DNA of 64,000 nucleotides, from contig NC_063157.1 in NCBI RefSeq assembly GCF_020921035.1, positions 3,658,001 to 3,722,000 on the forward strand, read 5' to 3'. The DNA is from Rhodamnia argentea (taxonomy: Eukaryota; Streptophyta; Magnoliopsida; Myrtales; Myrtaceae). Shown here in pieces: positions 12,447-22,823 of this stretch. A program made the translations under genes and the position numbers. The notes under the pieces are model-generated. The model saw only the letters and a program-made list of their open reading frames with translations, was not told where the DNA came from and did not search any database. Positions within the stretch are counted from its first letter, which is position 1; every line of letters starts with the position of its first letter.

Positions 12447-12454
12447 TATTTATA
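12447..12454 (-). promoter_or_regulatory. TATA-like box close to the IRE1-like ATG
   Basis: TATAAATA on the minus strand lies only about 12 bases upstream of the ATG at 12435. If it is used as a TATA box, transcription would start inside the reading frame, which leaves the start codon uncertain. Confidence 0.3.
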
Positions 12455-12681
12455 GAGAGAGTAGCCAGTAGCAGAAGACAAGGCAGAGAGGTATTGGCGA
12501 GGCGTAGAGGTATTGGAAGAGTAATTGCTATGTTCTGTCTATGATTATTCAACCATGCCTAACGGAAAACAAGAATGCCTTGTGTGGTTACACTGTTTCT
12601 GGACTTAGCAAAGAATATGGCCACTTCTTACCCAATTACTGATGAGAATATGGCCACTCTCGGACACGAAACGTGAGTTTC

Positions 12682-13440
12682 CTGGTTTTATTTTCGCTTA
12701 GAGCTCAACGTCGTCCATTCTCCACTTTTGTTGGCTTTCACTTCATGCCGTCACCACCTAAGCGAGCTTCTGTCCCTTTCATCTTCTGAAACCCACGTCG
12801 TCTTCTTTATGTGTCCACCACGCGCTCGGCGTGTGGATTCCAGAATCAGGCCCCACTCACCCTCCTCCACTCAAAAACCACTATACCATCCTGCACCAAA
12901 GTTGTTCATCATGGACTTGTCGCAGACACCTGGTGGGCAGAACAACCTCCCGAGATAGCGGAGGGGAAGGCCGAGACCGACGCTCGGAGGACCAAGCTGT
13001 TTCCGCGAGCTCAGTGGACCGGTTTACAAACGAGCTCAAATTGACGAGCTCAGTGGACCGGTTTTCTGGTTTTATTTTGGCTTAGACCTCAACGTTCTCC
13101 ATTCTCCATTTTTGTTCGCTTTCACGTCAAGCCGTCCCCACCTAAGCGAGCTTTTGTTCTCAAACCCACGTCATCTTCTTTATATGTCCACCACGCGCTC
13201 GGCGTGTGGATTCCAGAATCAGGCCACACTCTCCCTCCTCCACTCAAAAAACACTATACCATCCTGCACCAAAGTTGTTCCTCATGGACTTGTCGCAGAC
13301 ACCTGGTGAGCAGAGCAAGCTTCCGACGGTGGCGGAGGCGAAGGCCGAGACCGACGCTCGGAGGACCAAGCTGTTTCCGCGAGCTCAGTGGACCGGTTTT
13401 CAAACGAGCTCAAATTGGACGAAACCCTAACTTCGTTGCA
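12682..13440 (+). repeat. 384-bp tandem duplication with a repeated start-like exon
   Basis: Copy 1 starts at 12682 and copy 2 at 13066, both with CTGGTTTTATTTT. Each contains CACCACGCGCTCGGCGTGTG, AGAATCAGGCC, a potential ATG reading MDLSQTPG, and AAGGCCGAGACCGACGCTCG. Copy 2 keeps a 46-codon frame that begins MDLSQTPGEQSKLP and contains AKAETDARRTKLFPR. Copy 1 is interrupted by an early TAG after LPR. The peptide is not recognised. It resembles a duplicated promoter plus first exon, divergent from the IRE1-like gene, with no further exon found. Confidence 0.65.
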
Positions 13441-13665
13441 TTTTGGATTTTGTGCTCGTTCAAACCGGAATATAACTTAAATGACATTTGACCTGTCGGA
13501 TCAGCTCGTTGACGGGCCAACCGAGTTTGTCCGAATTCGGGCTCACAGCCTGCACAATCCGGGCGGGCCGGGCTACGCTCAACCCGCCCGAAATTCGCTC
13601 CGCATAACACTCGCGCCATGTCGCTGTCACCGTGAGCAGCGAGCCAAGCTCCGACCGGTCTCTAA

Positions 13666-14955
13666 GGTTGTGTACGGTAACGCTTAAAAAAAAGTATTTC
13701 TGCTCTCAAAATGTTCCCGAAACACTTTGCAAACACTTTTGAAACATAAATAAAAAATTTAAAAAAACTTGTTTATGTGTTTTTGAAACACTTTTTAGAA
13801 AGACATTTGAAATATTTTTTTAGAAATAATTGGGAACAATTTTATTTTTGAACACACTCTCTTTTCGTTTATTCTTGCGAGATGTTGACACATGATTTTT
13901 GATTATTTTATTTTAAAAATTAATTAAAAATGCCAAAACAATTCATAAAATTATAAAATCAACTTTGGAAGCTTTGGCCTAACCTTAAGAATTGATTTTG
14001 AACAAAAACATTTTTTTTTTGTGATTTTTGATATTTTTCGGATTTATTTTAATTATAAAAATAGCCGAAAATAAGGAAAAATAGTATTCGTGGTCATAAA
14101 AATATGCACAAATAATCCATATTTTTATTTTAATTCTCTTTTCATTTTGGTTTCTTAAAGTTTTAAAAATTTAGTTTGGGACCACATGCATCTTCATTGA
14201 ACATAATTCTAAATTGACTAAAAACTTTAATTTTAAATCATTTTAGCCAAAATTATTTACTTTTAGAGCCATGACATGAGACTTTGATACCCTGCATCTC
14301 ATTTCAGTCTTCATATTTGGAAAAATTGCCTGGACTAAAAGGACCTAAATGCACAAATATTTTTTAGTTCAGTCCCCTATTTCACTCAAAATGTAATTAA
14401 TATTTTTCTAGGGGTCTCCGTTTAAAGGTAATAATATTTTTAACTACTTGAAAACATTTACGTGTGACTCATAATTGTAATTTTTCCTATCTATAGAAAA
14501 CATATTTGATGTTCTCGTTGTCCAATTCCAATTCGTTTACTCTTTCGGTTTTGTTTTATAGTTGATCTCGTTCATACTGTAATTTGATAAATCGTGTATA
14601 AATTACTTATACATATATTGGTTTAATTTGATTTAGTAAATTGAACAAATGAGATTTAATTTGATTTAGTAATTTAAAAGGATAAAGACATCTTAATTTT
14701 AATATATATATAGCCCCTTAATTAAATGAAAAAATTAGGAACAATTTTTTTACAGTTACCAAACGCTTTTTTTTTAGAATAGAAACTTTATGTAGTTACA
14801 AAACGCGTTTTTGTTTTTTTTTTCCAAGAATAGGATTTTTTTTACAGTTACCAAATGCGTTTCTGTTCCTAAAAATCGTTACTGAAAATAGAAACAGAAA
14901 AAATATTTTTGTTCCAAAAATTATTTCAAAAACAGAAACGCTGCCGCAGGCAGCC
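13666..14955. mobile_element. Harbinger/Tourist-like DNA element, 1.29 kb, TAA target duplication
   Basis: The left end GGTTGTGTACGGTAACGC matches the reverse complement of the right end (GGCTGCCTGCGGCAGCGT) imperfectly. TAA flanks both sides at 13663-13665 and 14956-14958. Inner copies of a TTACAGTTACCAAACGC-like motif lie near the right end. The interior is AT-rich without a transposase frame. GG ends plus a 3-bp TAA/TTA duplication are characteristic of PIF/Harbinger elements and their MITEs. It ends about 120 bases before the NOC1 5' fragment. Confidence 0.6.
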
Positions 14956-15080
14956 TAAAACCTCGCCACCTTCTCTCTGATAAACCCTCCCATCCCTTCT
15001 TCTCCGAATCGCCGTGCAAAATGCTGGCGACGTCATCGAAACCCCAAAAACGTTGGCTTAACGCCGCCAACTGGTAAGAC

Positions 15081-16456
15081 ATGGAGCTCCTGAAGTTGGA
15101 CGTAGCCTCTTTCGCTTTCTCCCTCGGCCTCTCCTCCTCTCTCCCCTCCTCCAGCTTCACACGACTTCCGCAGGAAAGGCACTCTCAAGCCTCGCAACCT
15201 GGATTCCAAGCTCAACCAGTCACAGCAACGGCCGGAAGAGCAAGGGCAAGAGCAGTTCCGGCGACGCCCGTCGCGATAAAGCTGCTGATACGAGGGACTA
15301 TGGACCATTGTCGGTTGATGCGAATGACTGTCGTTTGATAAGTTCAGGAACTTGCCGAAGCTTCCTCTGGTGAAGGCGAGCACGCTGGGTGTCTGGTACG
15401 TGGACGCGAAGGAGTTGGAGGCAAAGGTGGTTGGAGAGAAAGGGAAGAAATTGGAGGTGAGCAATGTGGATGAGTGGAAGGCTGTTGTCAAGGAGAAGAG
15501 GAAGCTCGGGGAGAGGCTGATGGCGCAGTATGCACAGGATTATGAATCCTTGAGGGGGCAGAGCGGGGACGTCAAGATGTTCGTCGCAACGCAGAGGCTG
15601 GGGACAGCTGCAGATAAGTTGTCAGCCTTCTCGGTCATGGTCGGGGATAATCCAATCGCAAACCTGTGGTCGCTAGATGGGCTAATTGGTATGTCATTTA
15701 GGAGTTCCTCTCTTCGGCAAATGGAGGCAATTTACTTTGGTTTCTTGGGTTGGACATGTGCTTCCTTGTTTTGTAATTTTGCATTGTCGTATAAACTGAC
15801 CTCTGGTACTTCTTGGTGACTTAAATTTGACGTTGGATTCCCTTTCAATCCTTGTAAATTGCTTCAGATGTCGTCTCTTGGATGATGTTCTAAAAGTTGT
15901 GAAGTTCAAAATGGGCAAGCTTTCTGAGCTGCTCTAGATGAACTTTTATTTGTTCAAGTTGAATGTTTCGTGAAATCCTATTTGTCATTGGGAACGATCT
16001 CATGCTGTGTTGAGATGGTAAATGGTAATGGCCTCAAGAGCTTCTTCTTTAGTGTGAGGAGGAAGACTCATGTTTAAGTACAGATGTTGAGCTCGCAACT
16101 AATCAAACCATGTTTAGATTATTGACAATGCATGCAGCCATTTGAATTTATTCTTCTGCTTTTCCTGGAGTTTGCCCCGGCAACGTCATCATGCGAGGTA
16201 TGATGTGCCTGTAGCCCATTCAAGGCTTAGCCTGTCACGGCAATATGTAATTGCATCTCTCTGCAAGTTGTGCTGTTGAACCAAAGTCAATTTTGCCCCA
16301 TCCAATCATGACTGCTGATGAAATGTAAGCGCTAGAGTTTGGAGGATAATATCTAAACACTTTCTTGTTTTTGGAATGGTGACTTCAAAAGTGGGGAAAC
16401 GTCAGGCTTTAACTGGCTTTGAAGTACTGAAAGAATTGTTCATTTCAATGGTGATA
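15081..16456 (+). pseudogene. NOC1: NOC1/CEBPZ-like 5' exons, broken
   Basis: The fragment starts MELLKLDVASFAFSLGLSSS, as expected for the plant NOC1 N-terminus. It continues in shifting frames: HDFRRKGTLKPRNLD, then NGRKSKGKSSSGDARRDKAAD, then DKFRNLPKLPLVKASTLG, and a long clean stretch including VWYVDAKELE, RLMAQYAQDYESLRG and SAFSVMVGDNPIANLWSLDG up to a GTATG donor at 15689. After an intron, MVTSKVGKRQALTGF and EVLKELFISMV appear at about 16373-16456, where similarity stops abruptly. At least three frameshifts lie in the first exon, and the acceptor before MVTSK does not show a clear AG. Downstream at 16457 the sequence changes into an NBS-LRR tail. Confidence 0.8.
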
Positions 16457-16479
16457 ATAGGCACCGTTGACCAACACCA

Positions 16480-16770
16480 CGCACGTACTGCTCCTTCGCA
16501 AAGTTAATGGACCTGGGTCTATCGAATCTCCCGGAACTGCAGAGCATACATGATGGGACCATGAGTTGCGGTTCCCTCCGGAGGATTTCGTAGAGAATTG
16601 TCCGAAACTGAAGAGGATTCCTCTGCAGCTGCCCCTGCCGGACAAAGGGCTCCCTTCTCCGCCCCCTTCTCTTCAAGAGATTCGGATAAATCAGCAGACG
16701 TGGGAGTCGCTGGAGTGGGACCATCCTCTTGCCCTTTCTTCACTTCAACACTTGGTCAAGTTTCTCTAAC
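16480..16770 (+). pseudogene. CNL (NBS-LRR) resistance-gene C-terminal fragment
   Basis: Two frames together give the last LRR part of a CC-NBS-LRR protein: KLMDLGLSNLPELQSIHDG and CGSLRRIS, then after a small frameshift near 16610 VENCPKLKRIPLQLPL, SLQEIRINQQTWESLEWDHP and LQHLVKFL with a stop at 16767. The pattern of CGSL..I.V.NCPKLKRIPL followed by a terminal ..WESLEW.. is typical of RPS2-like CNL tails. NB-ARC and upstream repeats are absent. The fragment abuts the NOC1 breakpoint within a few dozen bases. Confidence 0.72.
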
Positions 16771-17108
16771 CCTCCTCTCGCAGGAGTGGGATCAAAATTT
16801 CATTCAGAATGTTGCACCACTTCATACGAAGAGTTGATTATTAGCCATATTTATTCATTTTCCTTCTAACTTTTTGTAACAAGAAAGTCCATTTTTTGAC
16901 GATTAAATAGCGAAATTCATGAAATATTTTATTGGAAGCTCATTTTCGGCGTTGAAAGTTCCTTGATTCATTTTAAAAGGGCCAAACATGTCTTCATAAC
17001 TAGTCGATGAAAACGATAATAGAAAATCTTATCACATCATTTGACAAAAAGATTGTGGTAATTTGACTTTATTATTAGCGATTTTTTGAAGATCTTAGCG
17101 CTAGAATG

Positions 17109-17570
17109 GATGGAAAGTAAGGAAACATGAGGTCAAAGAGTCTTTCTCTCTCTCCCTCGCCGTCGTTGACTTTCACAACTGACATGCAAGCCATCTCTCT
17201 TCACGTGCATGTACGCACAAGGCAACGTTCCAGAGGTCGTCGCCCGACACCTTGCAAGTCTCCCTCCCCGGAGCACCGAAAAGCAAAGTGGACGGTCGCG
17301 GTGTGAACGTCATGGCGGCGCTCTACAAGAGCGGCGCTGGTCACCGATGTCTCCAAGGGTGAGAACAAGGGCCGAGTCTTGTCCATCCGGCGGATCGGGA
17401 AGCTCTGCTCCGTCAAGGACGTGTCAGCGAACAAGACGGTCTCGGGGGCCATGAGCTTCCCTTTGTGGGAGGGCTTCAACAGCAGCAAGTGCGGCATCGC
17501 CGTCTTCGTCCACAATAGTGGTCATCAGATTTTTGGGTCGCTAAACATTTCGTTGCTGCACAATGCATGA
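17109..17570 (+). pseudogene. DUF1223-like protein C-terminal fragment
   Basis: Plus-strand frames read LQVSLPGAPKSKVDG, VNVMAALYKSG, then after a frameshift LVTDVSKGENKGRVLS, IGKLCSVKDVSANKTVSG, SFPLWEGFNSSKCGIAVFV and NSGHQIFGS, ending at a TGA at 17568. The GENKGR..LS plus KLC.VKD arrangement fits my memory of plant DUF1223 (thioredoxin-fold-like secreted protein) C-termini. The N-terminal half is missing and a short deletion lies after VLS. The family assignment is moderate. A fragment of a conserved gene is well supported by the protein-like composition across two frames. Confidence 0.5.
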
Positions 17571-17683
17571 GAGAGAGAGAGAGAAACTGGACCGGTCATT
17601 CGTTTTGTCATTTTTTTTTTTTTCATTAAATGTGTTTTACGCACTCTCCCACCGGCCATAGACCATTATGTACAGTACGTGTT

Positions 17684-17743
17684 CCTGGTTCCTTTATTAA
17701 CCTTTCTCTTTTCCCTGGTTCCTTTATTAACCTTTCTCTTTTC
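17684..17743. repeat. perfect 30-bp tandem duplication
   Basis: The block starting CCTGGTTCCTTTATTAACC occurs at 17684 and again at 17714. Confidence 0.9.
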
Positions 17744-17911
17744 CTTCTCTTTTTCTTTTCCCTTTTCTAACAGCTAGAACAGACGACGGCAAAGATTGAA
17801 ATCTGGGGATGTTGTACCATGCCGTGGGCTAAAACTCGGCAAAGTCGTTCGGGGTAATTAGACCACCGATAGGAATTCATTGTCGGTCCAAAATCTAACC
17901 CCTTACATAAG

Positions 17912-18525
17912 ATGAGCAAGTTGAGGGTTTATCAATATCGGCTTTTAAACGAATTGCTAAAAAAAACTTCATGCATATTACATGATATTACTGAGGTTGG
18001 TAGTGGTCAGAAAACAGCTAATAGCAGCAAAAAGGATCAAAAGGGGGCCCATGGTTCTGAAGGGGAAAAGAAAAAGATGCAACAGAGGCTCATGTTGAAT
18101 TAGACTCAAGGATACTATCAGTCTTGTTAACTGTCAGTTTCTCTTGTTCTTTCTACTGATTTGTACAATCTGGTGAACAGAGCATTTTCCTATGTTTCAA
18201 GCAATGAGGCTGATGACATTTGTTGAGGTCCAGACACCACTGCTCTCTTAACTGGTAAGCTCAGAGGCACGGAGTCACTAGTGATGAATAGCTTGTGAAG
18301 GGGAGCTATATGATTGGTGCTAGAGGGAAATAACCTTACTCTTTGCTCTGATATCTGTACTATTTTTATGCAGGTTCACTCAAATAATTGTAATGTAGGA
18401 ACACAAGCTCTGTTGCTTCTTGACAAAATCTCATCCGAAAATCAGATAGCCAGCGACCGGTTTTTCCGTGCCTTATACTTGAAACTTCTACTTCCTGCCG
18501 CCATGAATTCTTCCAAGGCAAGTGA
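17912..18525 (+). pseudogene. NOC1: NOC1/CEBPZ-like middle exons, broken
   Basis: The region continues the NOC1 family after a gap. A lysine- and serine-rich linker (EVGSGQKTANSSKKDQKG) is followed by EAHVELDSRILSVLLT in another frame, then at about 18175 VNRAFSYVSSNEADDI, an in-frame TGA and EVQTPLL. After an intron-like gap the segment at 18373-18522 reads HSNNCNVGTQALLLLDK, SSENQIASDRFFRALY and KLLLPAAMNSSKA. Stops and frame changes preclude a product. The order relative to the fragment at 15081 is colinear with the gene, but the intervening exons are replaced by the CNL and DUF1223-like pieces. Confidence 0.78.
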
Positions 18526-19396
18526 CACGGGTTTTTTTGACGTCCGATTAGACTTACTATATAAAATGCTTACGGCCGCTTTGAAAAAACATTCGTCGGG
18601 GAAAATTTCTCAACTGGAAGTTTGACATCTAATGGATGTGGAGTTTTACGTTTATATTTACGTTCTTCTTTTAGTTCTCTTTATGCAAATGAAAGATCAA
18701 GTATGGCTTGAGTTTGAAGGGGATGATGTTCATTGGTGTCATTTCTTATGGGCCTAAACAGAAATGTACTCACATTGAAAGAGTTAAATGACTTGAATTT
18801 GATATTTGCTGAGTTTGGGGTCTTGGGAAGATGAGATTACAATGTCAAAGAGCATCTTATGAGTTGCTTGCCATTTCCCTGTCCATGTACTTCTGTCCTG
18901 ATTTTGGCACTTGGAATCCCCCTCTCAAGAATAAGAAAGCTAACAAATACTTAAAGAATAGAAAGAAGAAACAAGGAAAGAAGGGTCGCCCTCGTCGCTC
19001 AAGCATATGGGGAAAGACCTTCTCGGGCCAGGTGTCACTCCAAGCTCTCTTCTTCGATCGACAGTTGACTCGGAATCATTTTTGAGAGCAAAGAAGGGTC
19101 GATGCTCTCGTCGCTTAAGCAAGTCATGACAATGAAAACGAAGGAAAAAAGCAAGTCACCCTCTTTTTTTTTTTTTTGGTTTTTAAGTTTAAATTTTGTA
19201 TGAGATAAAATGTCGATATACTCTTTATCAATTTCCTAATATTTAAGTTCAATATAAATAGAAGGGAAAATTTTAACAGATGAATTCCCATGTTCTACGA
19301 TACAAGTTCTCGAGAACTATACCAAAGAATAATTTTATTATTTCTAACGGGATGAGATAATTTGATAAAATTTGATATAGAGAACATTCCAGATAA
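18526..19396. other. no gene recognised; small local repeats
   Basis: Short frames only. The phrase GAAGGGTCGCCCTCGTCGCT (about 18978) recurs as AGAAGGGTCGATGCTCTCGT (about 19093), a small duplication about 110 bases apart. The rest is AT-rich. Confidence 0.45.
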
Positions 19397-19680
19397 TTAT
19401 GGCATATGATGAAGATTCACCTTAGCACGAACGAGGGGAAAAAAAAAGGAAAAATCTGAAAGATATCTTAATGAAATTTCGCCATGAAAATTCAAAAAAC
19501 AAAAGCTCCCCTTGAATTTTTGTTTTTGTGGACCTCACATATATATAGCATATAATGAAGACTTATCTCAGCAAGAACGCGAAAAGATAAGATTTTCTAA
19601 GATTCACCGTCAAAATCGAACAGGAAAAATTTGAAAGATATTCTAATGAAATTCCCTATAAATTAAATTTTTGTGTTCGC
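19397..19680. repeat. two imperfect direct copies upstream of the F-box gene
   Basis: Words GCATATGATGAAGATTCACC and AAATCTGAAAGATATCTTAA at 19402-19470 recur as GCATATAATGAAGACTTATC and AAATTTGAAAGATATTCTAA at 19548-19655. The duplication lies directly in the presumed promoter of the F-box gene. Confidence 0.6.
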
Positions 19681-19759
19681 ACACCTCGAGGAGAGCTAGG
19701 TTTTAATTTGTCCAACCGTAGAAGCAGAAACATTGTGCAGAAAACGCAGAGGAGCTCAC

Positions 19760-20803
19760 ATGGAGGGAATCAGGAAACGTCCATGGTCCGATCTCCCGCC
19801 GGAGCTTCTCTCCATGATTGGCAGTCGGCTCCAAACTCGCATGGACGTCCTCCGGTTCCGCAGCGTCTGCTCTTCGTTCCGCTCCTCCATCGCGCCGCCT
19901 GCCCCGCGACTCCCTTTCCAAGTACCTTCCGCGCGGAGGCTCGACCTCGACCTCTTCCTCCACGAGAGAACGGTCTACGCCCTCAAGACACCGGCGGACA
20001 AAGCCGCTTCCGGTCGCGAGTGGCGGCTGCTGAAGCTCGAGGAGGCGGAGCTTGGGGATATGCTTATCTTCGGCCTCTTCTCGCGTCGGCTGCCACTCGG
20101 GTCCTTGCCCCGCAAGTTCCCAGAGGTACTCGATTCCCTCCAATTCCGAGTTGAAATCTGTAGAGAATACACGCTCCAATATCGCCATGGTTGTACCCAA
20201 GGCCTGAAAGTAGTGGTGCATCCGGATTGTGCTCTAGATCAGCGTGTGGTTTATTTCATCGATTTGGAAAGGCAATTATGGTATTGGAAGCATGGGGATG
20301 AGAATTGGAGCCATTTAGGCTGCGGTTACGAGGACATCGAAGTCTACCAAGGCAAAGTTTGGGCCGTCGACGTGTCCGGGTTGGTTTCGCAGATCGATTC
20401 ATCTTTCACGCTCGGAAATTTCTCACGGCTGCCAATTGGCAACGACAGCGACCCTTGCTTCCACCGAAAGCGTTTGGTGGTGTCAAATGACGATCTCTAT
20501 GCAGTCGACAGACATTTTGTACCTCGCAGATCGTGGAGGCGTGACTTGTCTGATTTTAGAGCCTGTAAATTGGATCAACAATGTGGGAGATGGGAAGAGG
20601 TGAGAAGCTTGGGCAATTCAGCTTTCTTCCTCTGCAACCTCTGCTCATTCGCGATCCCGGTGCGCGAGCTCGGCTGGTGTCCTGGGGATTGCATCTACTA
20701 CGCCGGCAGCACCTTCACCAATCACTTGACGGGAGGAACTAGGGCTTTTAGCTTGGCGGATCGGAAGCCCAGGTTCGTGGATTTTTCTCGTTTCTTCGAT
20801 TGA
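19760..20803 (+). CDS. F-box protein, SKIP23-like (DUF295)
   Basis: A single-exon gene of 347 codons. The F-box occupies about residues 5-45 (WSDLPPELLSMIGSRL, RFRSVCSSFRSSI), the surface that binds SKP1 in an SCF ubiquitin ligase. The rest is a DUF295/kelch-like beta domain with the typical YEDIEVYQGKVWAVD and SGLVSQID near residues 185-215, and the family signature PGDCIYYAG with SLADRKPRF near the end. The ATG at 19760 is preferred over one at 19733 because proteins of this family begin a few residues before the WSDLP motif. The frame is clean, and codon positions rich in G/C in the first third contrast with the AT-rich flanks. The substrate is unknown. Confidence 0.88.
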   Translation: MEGIRKRPWSDLPPELLSMIGSRLQTRMDVLRFRSVCSSFRSSIAPPAPRLPFQVPSARRLDLDLFLHERTVYALKTPADKAASGREWRLLKLEEAELGDMLIFGLFSRRLPLGSLPRKFPEVLDSLQFRVEICREYTLQYRHGCTQGLKVVVHPDCALDQRVVYFIDLERQLWYWKHGDENWSHLGCGYEDIEVYQGKVWAVDVSGLVSQIDSSFTLGNFSRLPIGNDSDPCFHRKRLVVSNDDLYAVDRHFVPRRSWRRDLSDFRACKLDQQCGRWEEVRSLGNSAFFLCNLCSFAIPVRELGWCPGDCIYYAGSTFTNHLTGGTRAFSLADRKPRFVDFSRFFD

Positions 20804-22823
20804 CGAAGGAGTACATGTTTACTTATTTTCCTCTTTTGAGTTACAAGAAACATAACCATAATAAACATCAATTCCTTGTCTAAGAATATAAGTACCATTT
20901 AAGGAAAGCTTTTTGAGTGATGTTCTTTGGAACCATATACTGATGGAACTGTCGTATAAGGCTGGCGAGGAGGTCGCACGCACCTGAACGTATTCGTCTG
21001 GAATAGAACCGAGGAAATAAAAATCTCCCGCTCTTTGTTTCTCTAGGTATAAACCGAATCCACATGCACCTGTCAGCCAAGGTTTGAAATTAAGACGAGT
21101 TAAAAACACTAACGAGATCACTGGAAGCACAAATTAAACTGGAAGGCATCTGACCATGTGATACTTGAAAAGGTAGATGTGTACTTCATTTGGACTTTAG
21201 ATTACCTGAAAACGGTCGCGTTTCCAAGAGAATCTGCAGCACACCTGCCAATGTATGTGTCAAAGTCAAGCAATAACGTGAATTCTGATGTTAAGCCTCT
21301 ATTATCCAGACCAAACTTCGACTTTCGGAAATACGCTTAGACGTGAAAACTGTATTTGCAGGAATGTTCAAGAGCTAATTGCATCTTTGAAATCGTAAAA
21401 AGGTGCGACAATAGCTTCTCGTCTATGTCCCAAACCTACAAATACGATTTCTACTTAAACTGATCTCTCAAGAACAACTTGAAATATAAAAATGCAAAGG
21501 GTTTGTGCACCGGTAAGTCCAAAAACCCGTCACTATAGGGCAATCGAGTCCTAAAACTTGTAAAATGTGCAGTCAAGTCCTGAAATTTTTCAAATTGGTG
21601 TCCAAGATTTGTAGAATTCAATGAAAAATTCTTGAATTTTTCACTTTATTCCGTTCATACTAATCTATAAATTTTTAAGTGATACTACTCCGACCAAAAT
21701 TCACAAATGTCAGTAAATATGGTCGTCGAACCACGATTAGCTTGCCAAAAACCAGTGTTTTTCATTAGGTCGGGGATTAGAGCTTGAGAACGAGAGACGG
21801 CTTTCTCAAGTTTTCTACCATAGTTAGGTCATGAAATTGAATGACCCATCAGGGCATGAATAGGGGGGAATATGAGAGAACTCAAATGAGCAACGTGACT
21901 CGAATACCCACAAGAAGAAAACGCCGGTTAATTTTTACGGAGATCTTGAAATCGAGCAACTTCAGCTTGTAACAGAACTATCGAATCGTTTTTAAGATCA
22001 GATTAAGGACTCGCTCGTAAAGTGAAGATGCCTCTGCTAAGCTTGCTGTTCATTGCTTAACTTGCCGGCCCTAATACTCTCGTTCTAATCCAACACGATG
22101 AAGTGGGCCAAAAATCCTTAGCTTCAAGACAACGATAATAGCCAACTCCAAAGCCAAGCCACTCCAAACATGAATTGCTTTCTTTCAGAATAACTCCAAC
22201 AAATGATTACCCCTTTGAGAAATAATAATAATAATAATAATAAGTAAATTCAATTGAGGATTGAAGATTTTATTTGATAGGCTGATGTCTTAAAACTTTG
22301 GAAAAGCGCCAATCAAAATCCGAATCACAGTCTTCGGAATTTAGGCATCCGAAATCAATGATACCCTCATGAAATCGTGCCACGGATATTTTAAATCTTA
22401 AATTATTAATTGGTCATAATAAAACCTCAAAGTTGTCAAAGTAATTAACATCAAAAACTTTTCTCTTTATAGGTATATTACCCATGTTTTTCCCACCATC
22501 TCAATTGTGTTTTTTTTCTCTCAATCGTTCCGAACTCGAGGTTATTTTGTCCGGTCACCGGCGTCAAAACTCTGACACCGGTTATGGTCCGTCTCTCTGC
22601 ACATCACAACCAAGACTTGACAAGGAGGCGATGGATCTCCGTATACAAGTGCGAAAGAAAAAGGGAATGCCGGACATCAGAAATTTAACTAATGCAGCCA
22701 CATGCGGATCCACCAAATACAAATGAATTTCAGCTCTGTGACTCAACCCTATCTTCGGTGAAAGCATTGTATTGAGAGAAAAATGCATAGGATCACCGAT
22801 GGAAAGGAACTTGTAGTTGTTAC
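20804..22823. other. intergenic, repeat-like, no gene recognised
   Basis: Frames at 20819-21130 (minus) and 21190-21340 look protein-like in places but match no family I know and have no consistent exon structure. Text at about 21500-21610 (GGGCAATCGAGTCCTAAAAC, AAGTCCTGAAATTTTTCAAA) is of the kind found in dispersed plant repeats. A TAA/AAT microsatellite lies at about 22225-22242. Confidence 0.45.

Noticed and set aside
19703..20221. Long minus-strand frame overlapping the F-box gene
   Set aside because: It is the antisense shadow of the GC-rich F-box coding region; the plus strand has the conserved domain.
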